From contig JBPRGG010000052.1 in assembly GCA_051418075.1 (NCBI GenBank), positions 87,346 through 151,345 on the forward strand: DNA of 64,000 nt, given 5' to 3'. The stretch is from JBPRGG01 sp051418075 (GTDB lineage: Bacteria; Bacteroidota; Bacteroidia; Cytophagales; Cyclobacteriaceae). Under the pieces are notes generated by a model that worked only from the letters and a program-made list of their open reading frames with translations, was not told the DNA's origin and searched no databases. Position numbers and translations under genes: made by a program. Positions 8,809 through 18,600 of this stretch are shown here, piece after piece (within the stretch, counting starts at the first letter, position 1; each line of letters starts with the position of its first letter).

Positions 8809-11565
8809 TTAAGGAATTACCTGATAATTAAAACTGCTAAAGCCGGGATAACCGGGTTGGCTTATGCCTTCCACGATACCAGATATGGTAGTTACCCGAT
8901 CAGAATTATAAAATACGATTTTTGCTTTACCCTCCTGGTTGGTTTTTACATTTGGATCCCAGTAAAGGGTGGTCCTCAGATCCGGCTGGATCATTTTCAG
9001 GTCATCTATTTCCTTATACTCAGGAGCATAAAATTCCTTACTGATTTCATAGCCGTTCAATACCATGAAATTATCTTTTTTAGGTTTATTGGGTTCCTGA
9101 TTATTGGTTTTAATAAAAAACATGCCTTCCCGGGTAGGAAAACCGCCATAATTCATAAAATTAGGATATTTTACCGCCGTGATCATTTCAATATCATCAA
9201 TATTTAAATAATTTATACTGCGATAGTCGTATCCAAAAGGCACATCATCCACTATAAACAAAACCGTATTTCCCTCCATAGGGTCTAGTGGATTTGAAAA
9301 CAATCTTCCCGACAGAGCCAATGGATTCATATTAAAAATATTTCGATTGCCAAATACCAGCCTCCCCTCACCCTGGGGAGCAAAGAATAGGGATGTAACC
9401 TGGGAAAGAATGCCAAAAATATCTGCAGCAGGCATCAATTCTTCCCTGTATTTGGTGATGGTATTAGCCCCGGAATAATTCAGGGCATTTTTATCTTCTT
9501 TTTTTGGTTCATATTTTTTAGCCTCAATGGTTATTTCCTGAAGCAATTTATATTTTCCCAGGTCTTGCAAAGCAGCATAACGGGTTCTGTTGTACATGTC
9601 TGATTTGATCCTGATAATGGTTTGATCCTCCTCATGGATGCTATTTTCAAAAATATCCTGGATATCCCTGATAAAAGGATCATTTCCCCCCCGGTTCAGC
9701 ACCAGATTTACATTATCTCTGCCTTTGGGACTGGTGGCGTGTAACAGATAAGGATTAGTGGAATGAGGGTTAAATACATAGGGCAGGTTAAAATGACCTT
9801 TTTCATCAGCATATACCTGGGTGAAATATCTTCCTCCCAATTCCATCACATTGATCCGGGCATTTTTCACAGCTTTATCATTCCGATAAGTAAGGTAACC
9901 CTGGGAATATTCCTGATAAATTGGATTGGGTACAGTATCATAATCCGTTTCAATAATTTTTTCCAGGTGGTATTTTCGCCAGCCATGGGTGAGCATGACC
10001 AAATCCAGGGCCTGCTTAGTGGTTTTACTGTTATCGTTAAAATAAAATCCGGGAGTGGGGATCTTTCCTTTCAATTCAGTGTGTAGCCAGAAATAGGAGA
10101 TGATATTATCACTGGATCTTTTGGCCAGATTCAGCTCCTGGTCCAGGACTGACAAAGAAAGGTCAGCCGGTACCGGTTTGCCTTCATAATCAGTAGTGGT
10201 GATGGTCAATTCCACTTTTTCCCGGGGCTGATATACTTTTTGATCGGTTTCTAAGCTTATATTGGCCAGTTTATGCTTATTAATAAAAACCAGTCTTTCT
10301 GCAATAGGAATATGCCTCCGGTCAAATAAGGATATTTCCGCAATTCCCGGAGGTAAATGCCTGGTAGGGATCAGTACCTGGGCCGACTGAGCCAGGATGC
10401 CGGTCACTGCCCAGATCAGGTTTCCATTCTGCTGGATATAAAGGGAAACTTTCTGGTTAGATTTATTGGTAGACTGAAGTACGATCTTTAGGGTGTCGTC
10501 CTGGTAATTTCTTATATGCAGATTAGTGCCTTGTCTGGATGGAGAAGGTAACCTGAATGTTTGGCCAACCGGAGGATCCGTAATCTCAATTTTATAGGGT
10601 TCTTCATCCCTGGGGTGCAGGTATAGATAACCCATTCCTTCATAAACAGAACTAAATGAAACTATTTCCCTGTCATTTTGGTCAAGGACTTTACCTTGTA
10701 CATCAATTGGCTGCCCCCTGTCATTGGTGGCTTTAAATGCCATATTGTTGGTGAGTCCGGCTATATAATTTCCTCCTTCAGGAAAAAACTGGATGTGAAT
10801 ATCGCTTTTCTTGATAGGTACAGGTGAAGATAACATGATATCTTCATTTTTATGTTTAGCAGTCAATTCAATTTGATATTTACTGTCATTGTAGGGAGGG
10901 ATTCTAAACTGGATGAGTGATTCCCCTTTATTAAGAACCATTCCTTTCCCTTTTTTAACTAAAAGATCTGCTGCCCTGACTTCATAGTTGTATTCCAGTG
11001 CTTCAAGTTGCTTATTATCAGTAGATGAAGATACCCTGGCAATCACCTGGTCACCAGGTTGGTATTTATCTTTTTCATATTTTACCTTGAGGAAAACATC
11101 AGGTACAATCAGATTTGGATTGTTCAGAAGTTTTACCTCAAATTCTTCCCGGAACACCAAATCCTCCTCAAAGTTTTTCATCCAGTTAGTATAGGCTACC
11201 AACTGGTAAATACCTTCATTTAATTTTTCAGGCAAATCCAGGCCGCCACTTACGGTGGCAGATTTAATCGGGTACAACTTTTCACTGATCAACTTCTGAT
11301 CCTGATCAAAAATTAAAAGATGCAATGTTTCACTTTTTGCCGCAGGCAAATTAGTAAAAGAGTTAACCAAGTAGGCTTTAAACCAGATTACTTCACCAGG
11401 TTGGTAGAAATTACGGTCAAAATGCAGGTATACTTTTTCATTGGAAAACTTTTGCAGGTAAATGCGGTACTGCCCCAGCAATTCCTGATAAAGGTCTTTT
11501 TTAGGAATAGTAGCCAGCATTGCCAATGCTGCTAAAAGCAAAATGAAAAGATTTTTTTTTCTCAT
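8809..11565 (-). CDS. Exported MG2/plug-domain protein of Bacteroidota type
   Basis: A 918-residue exported protein with a signal peptide (MRKKNLFILLLAALAMLA). The N-terminal part (about 30-160) has the alpha-2-macroglobulin MG2 look: KVYLHFDRNFYQPGEVIWFK. More beta-sandwich repeats follow, including PREKVELTITTTDYEGKPVPADLSLSV. Near residues 740-830 is a TonB plug-like section (LFIVDDVPFGYDYRSI, DDIEMITAVKYP), but no beta-barrel follows, so it is not a transporter itself. Similar proteins are common in Bacteroidota and are often annotated as carboxypeptidase-regulatory or plug proteins. It stands alone between polA and the arginine genes. The role is unknown, perhaps a surface scaffold. Confidence 0.72.
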   Translation of the reverse strand: MRKKNLFILLLAALAMLATIPKKDLYQELLGQYRIYLQKFSNEKVYLHFDRNFYQPGEVIWFKAYLVNSFTNLPAAKSETLHLLIFDQDQKLISEKLYPIKSATVSGGLDLPEKLNEGIYQLVAYTNWMKNFEEDLVFREEFEVKLLNNPNLIVPDVFLKVKYEKDKYQPGDQVIARVSSSTDNKQLEALEYNYEVRAADLLVKKGKGMVLNKGESLIQFRIPPYNDSKYQIELTAKHKNEDIMLSSPVPIKKSDIHIQFFPEGGNYIAGLTNNMAFKATNDRGQPIDVQGKVLDQNDREIVSFSSVYEGMGYLYLHPRDEEPYKIEITDPPVGQTFRLPSPSRQGTNLHIRNYQDDTLKIVLQSTNKSNQKVSLYIQQNGNLIWAVTGILAQSAQVLIPTRHLPPGIAEISLFDRRHIPIAERLVFINKHKLANISLETDQKVYQPREKVELTITTTDYEGKPVPADLSLSVLDQELNLAKRSSDNIISYFWLHTELKGKIPTPGFYFNDNSKTTKQALDLVMLTHGWRKYHLEKIIETDYDTVPNPIYQEYSQGYLTYRNDKAVKNARINVMELGGRYFTQVYADEKGHFNLPYVFNPHSTNPYLLHATSPKGRDNVNLVLNRGGNDPFIRDIQDIFENSIHEEDQTIIRIKSDMYNRTRYAALQDLGKYKLLQEITIEAKKYEPKKEDKNALNYSGANTITKYREELMPAADIFGILSQVTSLFFAPQGEGRLVFGNRNIFNMNPLALSGRLFSNPLDPMEGNTVLFIVDDVPFGYDYRSINYLNIDDIEMITAVKYPNFMNYGGFPTREGMFFIKTNNQEPNKPKKDNFMVLNGYEISKEFYAPEYKEIDDLKMIQPDLRTTLYWDPNVKTNQEGKAKIVFYNSDRVTTISGIVEGISQPGYPGFSSFNYQVIP

Positions 11566-11784
11566 AACAGGGAATGCTCCAACTTCAAATTGGACAATAT
11601 ACCCTATTGAACTATTTTTCTACCAGAATAGTTGTAGATGCCTTACTTTTTTACTCATTTTTCGTCATTTATAATCTTGCTTTGGCTCGTTATAGTAATC
11701 CTAAACTTAACCCTTAATTCTATTTTGTTTCCCCTTGATTTTGAAATAAATAGAAAGCCATTTTAATTTTCATATAATACCCCT

Positions 11785-11792
11785 TATTTTTG
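11785..11792 (+). promoter_or_regulatory. Putative -7 box of the argD-argC-argJ operon
   Basis: The sequence tatttttg matches TAnnTTTG. It is 57 bases before the argD ATG and places the transcription start close to the palindrome at 11797-11815. No good -33 box was found. Confidence 0.4.
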
Positions 11793-11796
11793 CGGC

Positions 11797-11815
11797 GGTT
11801 AAAAGACTTTTAACC
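11797..11815. promoter_or_regulatory. Palindrome at the predicted arg operon start (candidate operator)
   Basis: The sequence ggttaaaagacttttaacc is a perfect inverted repeat with 9-bp arms and one central base; one further flanking pair extends the arms to 10 bp. It starts 5 bases after the predicted -7 box, where a repressor would block initiation. As RNA it could also form a leader hairpin, though its single-base loop is too tight without opening pairs. Which regulator binds, if any, is unknown. Confidence 0.45.
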
Positions 11816-11848
11816 GGTTATTTGCAAAAAAAACGACTTTTGAATCTT

Positions 11849-13051
11849 ATGGATGAAATTACTTACAAATCCCAGGATCTGGAAAAAGATGCCCATTTTA
11901 ATATGTACCGGCGCTTACCTATTACCCTTTTGCAGGGGCAGGGAGTGCATGTAGTAGACACAGAAGGAAAACAATATATTGATGCCTTAGCTGGCATAGC
12001 TGTAAATAGCCTGGGTCATGCCCATCCAAACCTGGTCAATGCCATTAAAGAACAAGCCGAGAAACTGATTCATATTTCCAATATATATTATAATGTACCT
12101 CAGAGTTCACTGGCCAAATTATTGACAGAATCAGCCCGGCTGGACAAGGTCTTCTTTTGTAACAGTGGGGCGGAAGCCAATGAAGGAGCTATTAAACTGG
12201 CCCGGAAGTATGCCTTCAAAAAAGGAAAGAAAGGAAAGATAATTTCCATGGAAAACTGTTTTCACGGCAGAACGATGGCCAATATTGCGATGGGACATAA
12301 AAAATACCAGAAAGGGTTTTCTCCCATCCCCAGTAATTTTAAGCAAATACCATTTAATGATATCAAGGCCTTCGACCAGCAGGCTGACCAGGATGTTGTG
12401 GCCGTTTTTATCGAACCGGTTCAGGGTGAGGGAGGAATCAATGTGACAGATAAAAAATACCTGCAGCAAGTAAGAAAGATCTGTGATCAACGGGATATTT
12501 TGCTGGTAATGGATGAAATACAATGTGGAATGGGCAGAACCGGACATTTATTTGCCCACCAGGACTATGGGGTTAAGCCGGACATCCTTACCCTGGCCAA
12601 AGGTCTAGGTGGAGGAATACCAATTGGAGCTGTTCTGGCCAAAAAAGAAGTGGCTGAGGCTTTTGATTTTGGTGATCATGGTACCACTTTTGGTGGAAAC
12701 CCTTTGGCTTGTGCTGCTGCTATCGCCACCCTTAAAACCATCATATCAGAAAACCTGACCCAGCATGCCCGGGAAATAGGTGATTATGCTATGGATCAGT
12801 TGCGCCAAATGGCTAAACGTACCAAATCTATCAAACAAGTAAGAGGTAAAGGATTGATGATAGGTATTGAACTGGCTTTTGAAGGAAAGGAAGTGGTTCT
12901 GAAAATGATGGAAAAAGGTGTGTTGGCCAATGTAACGGCAGGAAAGGTAATTCGTTTTCTTCCCCCATTGATTATTTCCAGGGATGAAATGGATCAAATC
13001 TTGAAAGTATTTATGGAAGCATTACAGGAAACAGAAGCGAAAAATGGATAA
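11849..13051 (+). CDS. argD: Acetylornithine aminotransferase ArgD
   Basis: A class III PLP aminotransferase of 400 residues. It converts N-acetylglutamate 5-semialdehyde to N-acetylornithine with glutamate as amino donor. Visible motifs are CNSGAEANEGAIKLAR, the FHGRTMA loop, VMDEIQCGMGRTG, the PLP lysine in LTLAKGLGGGIPIGA, and THFGGNPLA-like TTFGGNPLACAAA. I chose the ATG at 11849 over an in-frame TTG at 11822. The context with argC (8-base overlap) and argJ makes the arginine role firm. Closely related enzymes can also act on ornithine or succinylornithine. Confidence 0.92.
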   Translation: MDEITYKSQDLEKDAHFNMYRRLPITLLQGQGVHVVDTEGKQYIDALAGIAVNSLGHAHPNLVNAIKEQAEKLIHISNIYYNVPQSSLAKLLTESARLDKVFFCNSGAEANEGAIKLARKYAFKKGKKGKIISMENCFHGRTMANIAMGHKKYQKGFSPIPSNFKQIPFNDIKAFDQQADQDVVAVFIEPVQGEGGINVTDKKYLQQVRKICDQRDILLVMDEIQCGMGRTGHLFAHQDYGVKPDILTLAKGLGGGIPIGAVLAKKEVAEAFDFGDHGTTFGGNPLACAAAIATLKTIISENLTQHAREIGDYAMDQLRQMAKRTKSIKQVRGKGLMIGIELAFEGKEVVLKMMEKGVLANVTAGKVIRFLPPLIISRDEMDQILKVFMEALQETEAKNG

Positions 13052-14078
13052 AAAAAGTATAGGAATTGTAGGGGCCACAGGTTACACAGGTTCTGAACTG
13101 GTCAGGATGTTATGGAATCATCCAGCTGTTGAGATAGCGGCAATCACTTCCGAAAGTCATCAGGGACTTTTCTCAGATATTCATCCTCAGTTTAGGAACT
13201 TGGCAGATATTCCCCTGATCAAAGCAGCAGAAATCGACTCAAAAACCTTAGATCTGCTATTCCTGGCCTTGCCTCATGGAGTGGCTATGGAATTTGTAAG
13301 AGACCATTGGGATGGAAAGACTAAAATTGTTGACTTGTCGGCTGACTTCAGGATTCCAGAAGCGGATCTGTATAAACAATGGTACAATCTGGATCACGTT
13401 CAACCTGAACTTTTAAAAAAGGCTGCCTTTGGCTTACCTGAATTGTTTAGGGATAAAATCCGTTCAGCCGACCTGGTGGCTAATCCGGGATGCTATCCTA
13501 CTTCCGCTATTTTACCATTGTATCCTTTGGTGAAAGAGGGCATCATTGCTCCCGAACATATCATTGTGGATGCCAAGTCCGGGGTTACCGGAGCCGGGGT
13601 AAAAGCCAAGCCTGCCACTCATTTTTCTACAGTATTTGGTAATTTTTCCGCTTATGGACTGCACAAGCATCGTCATACCCCGGAAATCCAATCTTATTTG
13701 CAGCAGTTTACAGAAAAGGAACTAAACCTGTTGTTTACCCCACATCTGTTACCTATTGACCGAGGTATTTTAACCACCACATATACCAGGCCATATCAAA
13801 AAATATCTAACCAGGAATTGTCAAAAATATATCAGCAATACTTTGGTCAGGAATATTTTATTCGCCTGGTTGATCAACCCCCGGCTGTTAAAAATGTGAG
13901 GGGATCGAATTTTTGCGATATTTTTGCCTCGTATGATGAGCGAACCGGACATATTATTACATTGTCAGTCATTGATAACCTGGTAAAAGGAGCTGCCGGG
14001 CAGGCTATTCAAAATATGAATTTAATGTTTGGCTGGCCTGAGCAACAGGGTTTACAACAAATTCCTTTAAATCCATAA
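13044..14078 (+). CDS. argC: N-acetyl-gamma-glutamyl-phosphate reductase ArgC
   Basis: Reduces N-acetylglutamyl phosphate to the semialdehyde with NADPH. The 344 residues begin with a Rossmann motif (GIVGATGYTGSELVR) and carry the catalytic Cys150 in VANPGCYPTS, plus the downstream SGVTGAG and HRHTPEI motifs with the active-site histidine. The start overlaps the argD end by 8 bases, indicating coupled translation, and the gap to argJ is 33 bases. ArgB and ArgG/ArgH are not encoded in the window. Confidence 0.96.
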   Translation: MDKKSIGIVGATGYTGSELVRMLWNHPAVEIAAITSESHQGLFSDIHPQFRNLADIPLIKAAEIDSKTLDLLFLALPHGVAMEFVRDHWDGKTKIVDLSADFRIPEADLYKQWYNLDHVQPELLKKAAFGLPELFRDKIRSADLVANPGCYPTSAILPLYPLVKEGIIAPEHIIVDAKSGVTGAGVKAKPATHFSTVFGNFSAYGLHKHRHTPEIQSYLQQFTEKELNLLFTPHLLPIDRGILTTTYTRPYQKISNQELSKIYQQYFGQEYFIRLVDQPPAVKNVRGSNFCDIFASYDERTGHIITLSVIDNLVKGAAGQAIQNMNLMFGWPEQQGLQQIPLNP

Positions 14079-14111
14079 TCAACAAATTAATTTTTTTTTA
14101 AATCTCACATT

Positions 14112-15317
14112 ATGCAAAAGAATATCACTGATGTTAAAGGTTTTAAATGCTGGGGATCTCACATTGGGATCAAGACCAAGCGCCGGGATTTAGCCATCAT
14201 ATATTCCATAAAACCTGCCAGTGCTGCCGCTGTATTTACCAAAAATGTAGTGGTGGCAGAGCCACTCAAAATTAGCCGAAAACATGTTGAAAATGGTGTT
14301 TTACAGGCATTCGTGATCAATTCAGGCAATGCCAATGCCTGCACTGGAGAGCAGGGACGTTTGGGTGCAGAGGCAATGGCAAAAGCAGCAGCCGAAAGTT
14401 TGAATGTTGAACTGGAAGACGTATTGATTGCTTCTACTGGCATCATTGGTGAAAAATTTCCAACTGAAAAAGTAGTAGAAGGAATAAAGGAAGGAGTAAA
14501 GAAATTAACTACCCGTCAACTGGCTGGTTCTCTGGTGGCCAATGCTATTCTTACTACGGATACATTTGCCAAAGAGGGATATACCTCATTTAAATTAAAG
14601 GATAAGCAGATCAATATGGCGGGCATTGCCAAAGGCTCAGGAATGATCCACCCGAATATGGGTACTATGTTAGGCTATATAGTTTCGGATGTTTCCATTG
14701 ATGCAGTCTTACTCAAAAAAGCCTTAAAAACTGCGGTGGACCAGTCTTTTAATATGATCACAGTAGACGGAGATACTTCTACAAACGATATGGTGGCTAT
14801 TATGTGTAATGGGGCAGCAGAAAATAAGAAAATCGAAAAAGAAGATCAGGATTATGAAAAATTCCTGAATAACCTGAAAAAGTTATGCCTTCACCTGGCT
14901 AAATCTATTGTTTCAGATGGAGAAGGTGCCACAAAACTGGTAGAATATAAAGTGATCAATGCTCCAAGCGAAGAAGATGCCAGGAAAATGGTCAGGACCA
15001 TTTCAGATTCCAACCTGGTAAAAACAGCCATTTTCGGCCGCGATCCTAACTGGGGTAGAATTATTGCGGCTGCTGGTCGTTCCGGGGTGGATTTTAATCC
15101 TGAGGTAGTAGATCTGATCATTGGCACTTATAAAAATGTAGAAATTGTAAAAAACGGACAACCAGTAAGTCATGACAGGACAGCCTTGAAACGTATGATG
15201 AGGGCTTCCTCTATCAAAATTGTGCTGGATCTAAAGCAGGGAAATGCTCAGGCAATAGGCTGGGGATCAGATCTTTCCTATGAATATGTTAGGATAAACG
15301 CAGAATACACCACCTAA
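14112..15317 (+). CDS. argJ: Glutamate N-acetyltransferase / ornithine acetyltransferase ArgJ
   Basis: ArgJ moves the acetyl group from N-acetylornithine to glutamate, giving the cyclic arginine pathway; some members also use acetyl-CoA. The 401-residue precursor is expected to cut itself before a threonine. The site lies in KGSGMIHPNMGTMLGY, with Thr185 as the likely N-terminal nucleophile of the beta chain; here Gly184 precedes it where Ala is common. Other motifs are VINSGNANACTG and FGRDPNWGRIIAA. It closes the argDCJ operon. Whether this enzyme is mono- or bifunctional cannot be told from sequence. Confidence 0.95.
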   Translation: MQKNITDVKGFKCWGSHIGIKTKRRDLAIIYSIKPASAAAVFTKNVVVAEPLKISRKHVENGVLQAFVINSGNANACTGEQGRLGAEAMAKAAAESLNVELEDVLIASTGIIGEKFPTEKVVEGIKEGVKKLTTRQLAGSLVANAILTTDTFAKEGYTSFKLKDKQINMAGIAKGSGMIHPNMGTMLGYIVSDVSIDAVLLKKALKTAVDQSFNMITVDGDTSTNDMVAIMCNGAAENKKIEKEDQDYEKFLNNLKKLCLHLAKSIVSDGEGATKLVEYKVINAPSEEDARKMVRTISDSNLVKTAIFGRDPNWGRIIAAAGRSGVDFNPEVVDLIIGTYKNVEIVKNGQPVSHDRTALKRMMRASSIKIVLDLKQGNAQAIGWGSDLSYEYVRINAEYTT

Positions 15318-15655
15318 AATAATATATTGCATATTCGCTATATTAGCAAATAATAAATTTTCATTTTAATTCTTGTAAAAATTTATCTTATATTTTTATT
15401 AAAATCTCAATAAATGCATTTTTATGGGTGTGCTTTTTGGTAATTTTTTAAAAATAATGAGATATTTTTAATCATTAACGTAATAAACATCTTTAAAATT
15501 TGTTAATATTTTAAAAAAGATGGAATCTTTTACTATATTTACAGGCTTTTAAAATTGAGGGCACCCTGTCTGAAATTTGAAGTGATCTGATGATCATGGT
15601 GCTGATTTTTTACTACATATTGGTGCAAGATTTATAATGACTAAAAATTTGATAA
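15318..15655. other. AT-rich leader region between argJ and gltB
   Basis: No gene, tRNA or riboswitch is recognisable in these 338 bases. There is no clear terminator after argJ. A near match to the -7 consensus, tatattta (15534-15541), lies about 115 bases before the gltB start and is the best promoter candidate. The leader after it contains gcacc/ggtgc words that could pair weakly. Confidence 0.5.
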
Positions 15656-18600
15656 ATGAAGGATAGCATGGATAAAAATTTATATGTTCCTGAACTAGAG
15701 CATGATGCATGTGGAATTGGATTCGTAGCCCATCTGAAAGGGAAGAAATCTCACGAGGTAATTGAAGATGCCATAACCATGCTTGAGAATATGGAACACC
15801 GGGGAGCCTGCGGCTGTGAACCGGAAACAGGAGATGGAGCAGGTATAATGATTCAAATGCCCCATGAATTTTTTGCCAGAGAAGCGAAAAAACTAAAAAT
15901 TGATTTGCCTTCTTTTGGAAATTATGGGGTTGGTATGGTTTTTTTTCCTAAAGATGAAAATATCAGGAATGATTGTAAAACCATATTAAATATAAATATC
16001 CGAAAACTGGGCTTTGAATTGCTGGGGTATCGGCGGGTACCAACCAATAGTGAAGGGGTGGGAGATACTGCCTTGTCTAAGGAGCCTGTCATCGAACAGG
16101 TTTTTGTCAAGCATAAAGAATTAGTGGATGATCCCGAGTCTCTGGAGCGTAAATTATATGTTTTAAGAAGGTACACCACCCACACAGTGGCTAAAACAGT
16201 CCCCAACAGTCAGGATGACTTCTACATTCCCACTTTTTCTCATAAAATCCTGGCTTATAAAGGTCAATTGACAACCTACCAACTGAAAAATTATTTTCTG
16301 GATCTGCGTGATGAACGTTTGCAAAGTGCTATTGCATTGATCCATTCCCGTTTTTCTACCAATACCTTTCCCAAATGGAAACTGGCTCAGCCATTTCGTT
16401 ACATTGCACACAATGGTGAGATCAATACCATTAAAGGAAATGTAAACTGGATGCGTTCCAATGAATCCATTCTGGAATCTACTTTATTTACCAGGGAAGA
16501 GATCCAGATGTTGCTCCCAATTTGTGATGCTGAGCATTCAGATTCTGCCAATCTGGACAGTATGATTGAATTGCTGGTAATGGGAGGAAGGTCCCTGCCT
16601 CATGTATTAATGATGCTGATACCGGAAGCCTGGCAGGAGCATGATCTGATGGATGAAACCAAAAGAGCTTTTTATCAATATCATGCTACCCTGATGGAGC
16701 CATGGGATGGTCCCGCTTCAATCTGTTTTACTGACGGAAAGGTAGTTGGAGCTACCCTGGATCGCAATGGTTTGAGGCCTTCAAGGTACTGCCTTACTGA
16801 AGATCATAAACTGGTAATGGCCTCTGAAGCTGGAGCCCTACCGGTAGATCAATCCAAAGTGATATTGAAAGGACGATTGCAGCCAGGACGAATGTTTGTT
16901 GCTGATCTTGAACAAGGCCGGATCATCAGTGATGAAGAATTGAAGCAGGATATTTGTTCCAGAAAGCCTTATGCCGAATGGATCCAGAATAATGAAACCC
17001 ATATTGATTCTCTGCCAGTGCCTGATCAATTTACTTATGAATTTGATCACAGCACCCTGTTGAGAAGGCAACATGCTTTTGGCTATACCGAGGAAGACCT
17101 TAAAGTGCTGATACAACCCATGATTCAAACAGGAAAGGAGCCCATTGGTTCCATGGGAGCTGATAATCCATTGGCCATACTGTCAGATCAAAGCCAGCAT
17201 TTGTCCAATTATTTCAAACAATTATTTGCCCAGGTAAGTAACCCTCCGATTGACCCAATCCGGGAGCGGCTGGTTATGTCGCTTTATACCAGTGTAGGGC
17301 GAACCTGGAATATTTTATCAGAGACTCCACTTCATTGTAAGGCCATTTATTTGCCTCAACCGGTTTTATCCAATGAAGAACTGGAAAAAATAAGGCAGGT
17401 TAAACACACGAATTTCCGGGTAAAAACCATTCAGGCTGTATTTGAGGTTAGTGATGACCCTAAAAACCTGGAAAATGCCCTGGACAGAATTTGCCGTGAT
17501 GCAGACCATGCCATTATAGATGAAGGAAACAACATATTGATCATTTCTGACCGCACAATGGATGAAAAACATGCCCCTATTCCTTCATTATTAGCAGTAG
17601 GGGCTATACATCACCATCTGATCAGGAATGGACGCAGGGTGCGGGCAGGTTTGATCGTTGAATCAGGCGATACCCGTGAAACCCATCATTTTGCTACACT
17701 GATCGGTTTTGGTGCCAACGGTATTAATCCATACCTGGCCCTGGAAACGATCACAGACCAGGTTAGGCAGGGTAAAGTGGATGAGCCTATCTCAGTAGAA
17801 AAAGCGATCAGTAATTACATCAAGGCGGTAGGTAGTGGATTGCTGAAAATATTTTCTAAAATGGGTATTTCCACCCTGCAATCTTACCATGGAGCCCAGA
17901 TATTTGAAGCTATTGGCCTGAATAAAAATGTTATAGATAAATGTTTTGCCGGAACTATTTCCAGGATTGAAGGAATTGGTTTTGATGGTATTGCCAAGGA
18001 AACGCTGATCAAGCACAGACTGGCTTATCCCACTTCGCATATATTAAATAAGCGATTAGTAGTGGGGGGCATCTATCAGTGGAAACGAAGGGGAGAATTT
18101 CACCTGGTCAACCCGGAAACGGTTCATTTGTTGCAGAAATCAACCAGAATCAATGATTATAGCTTATTTAAGCAGTATTCCTCATTGGTCAATAATCAAA
18201 CCAGGAAAGCCTGCACCTTGCGAGGTTTACTGGAATTCAAAAAAAGGAAATCTATTCCATTAGATGAGGTAGAACCTAAAGAAAAAATATTCAAACGGTT
18301 TGCAACCGGAGCCATGTCCTTTGGATCTATATCCCACGAAGCCCATTCTACCCTGGCCATTGCCATGAACAGGATCGGGGGAAAGAGCAACAGTGGAGAA
18401 GGAGGTGAAGATGAGATCCGGTTTAAAAGGAAACCTAATGGTGATTGGGAACGGTCAGCCATCAAACAGGTGGCTTCAGGCCGGTTCGGGGTGACCAGTT
18501 ATTACCTCACCAATGCTGATGAATTGCAGATTAAAATTGCTCAGGGTGCCAAGCCTGGAGAAGGTGGCCAACTACCCGGACATAAAGTGGATGACTGGAT

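Noticed and set aside
8793..8809. LexA-like box upstream of polA
   Set aside because: The ggaac words are direct, not inverted, and do not match a known Bacteroidota SOS motif.
15534..15541. Firm promoter call for gltB
   Set aside because: tatattta differs from the TAnnTTTG consensus at its last base and lacks a -33 element, so it is only mentioned in the gap description.
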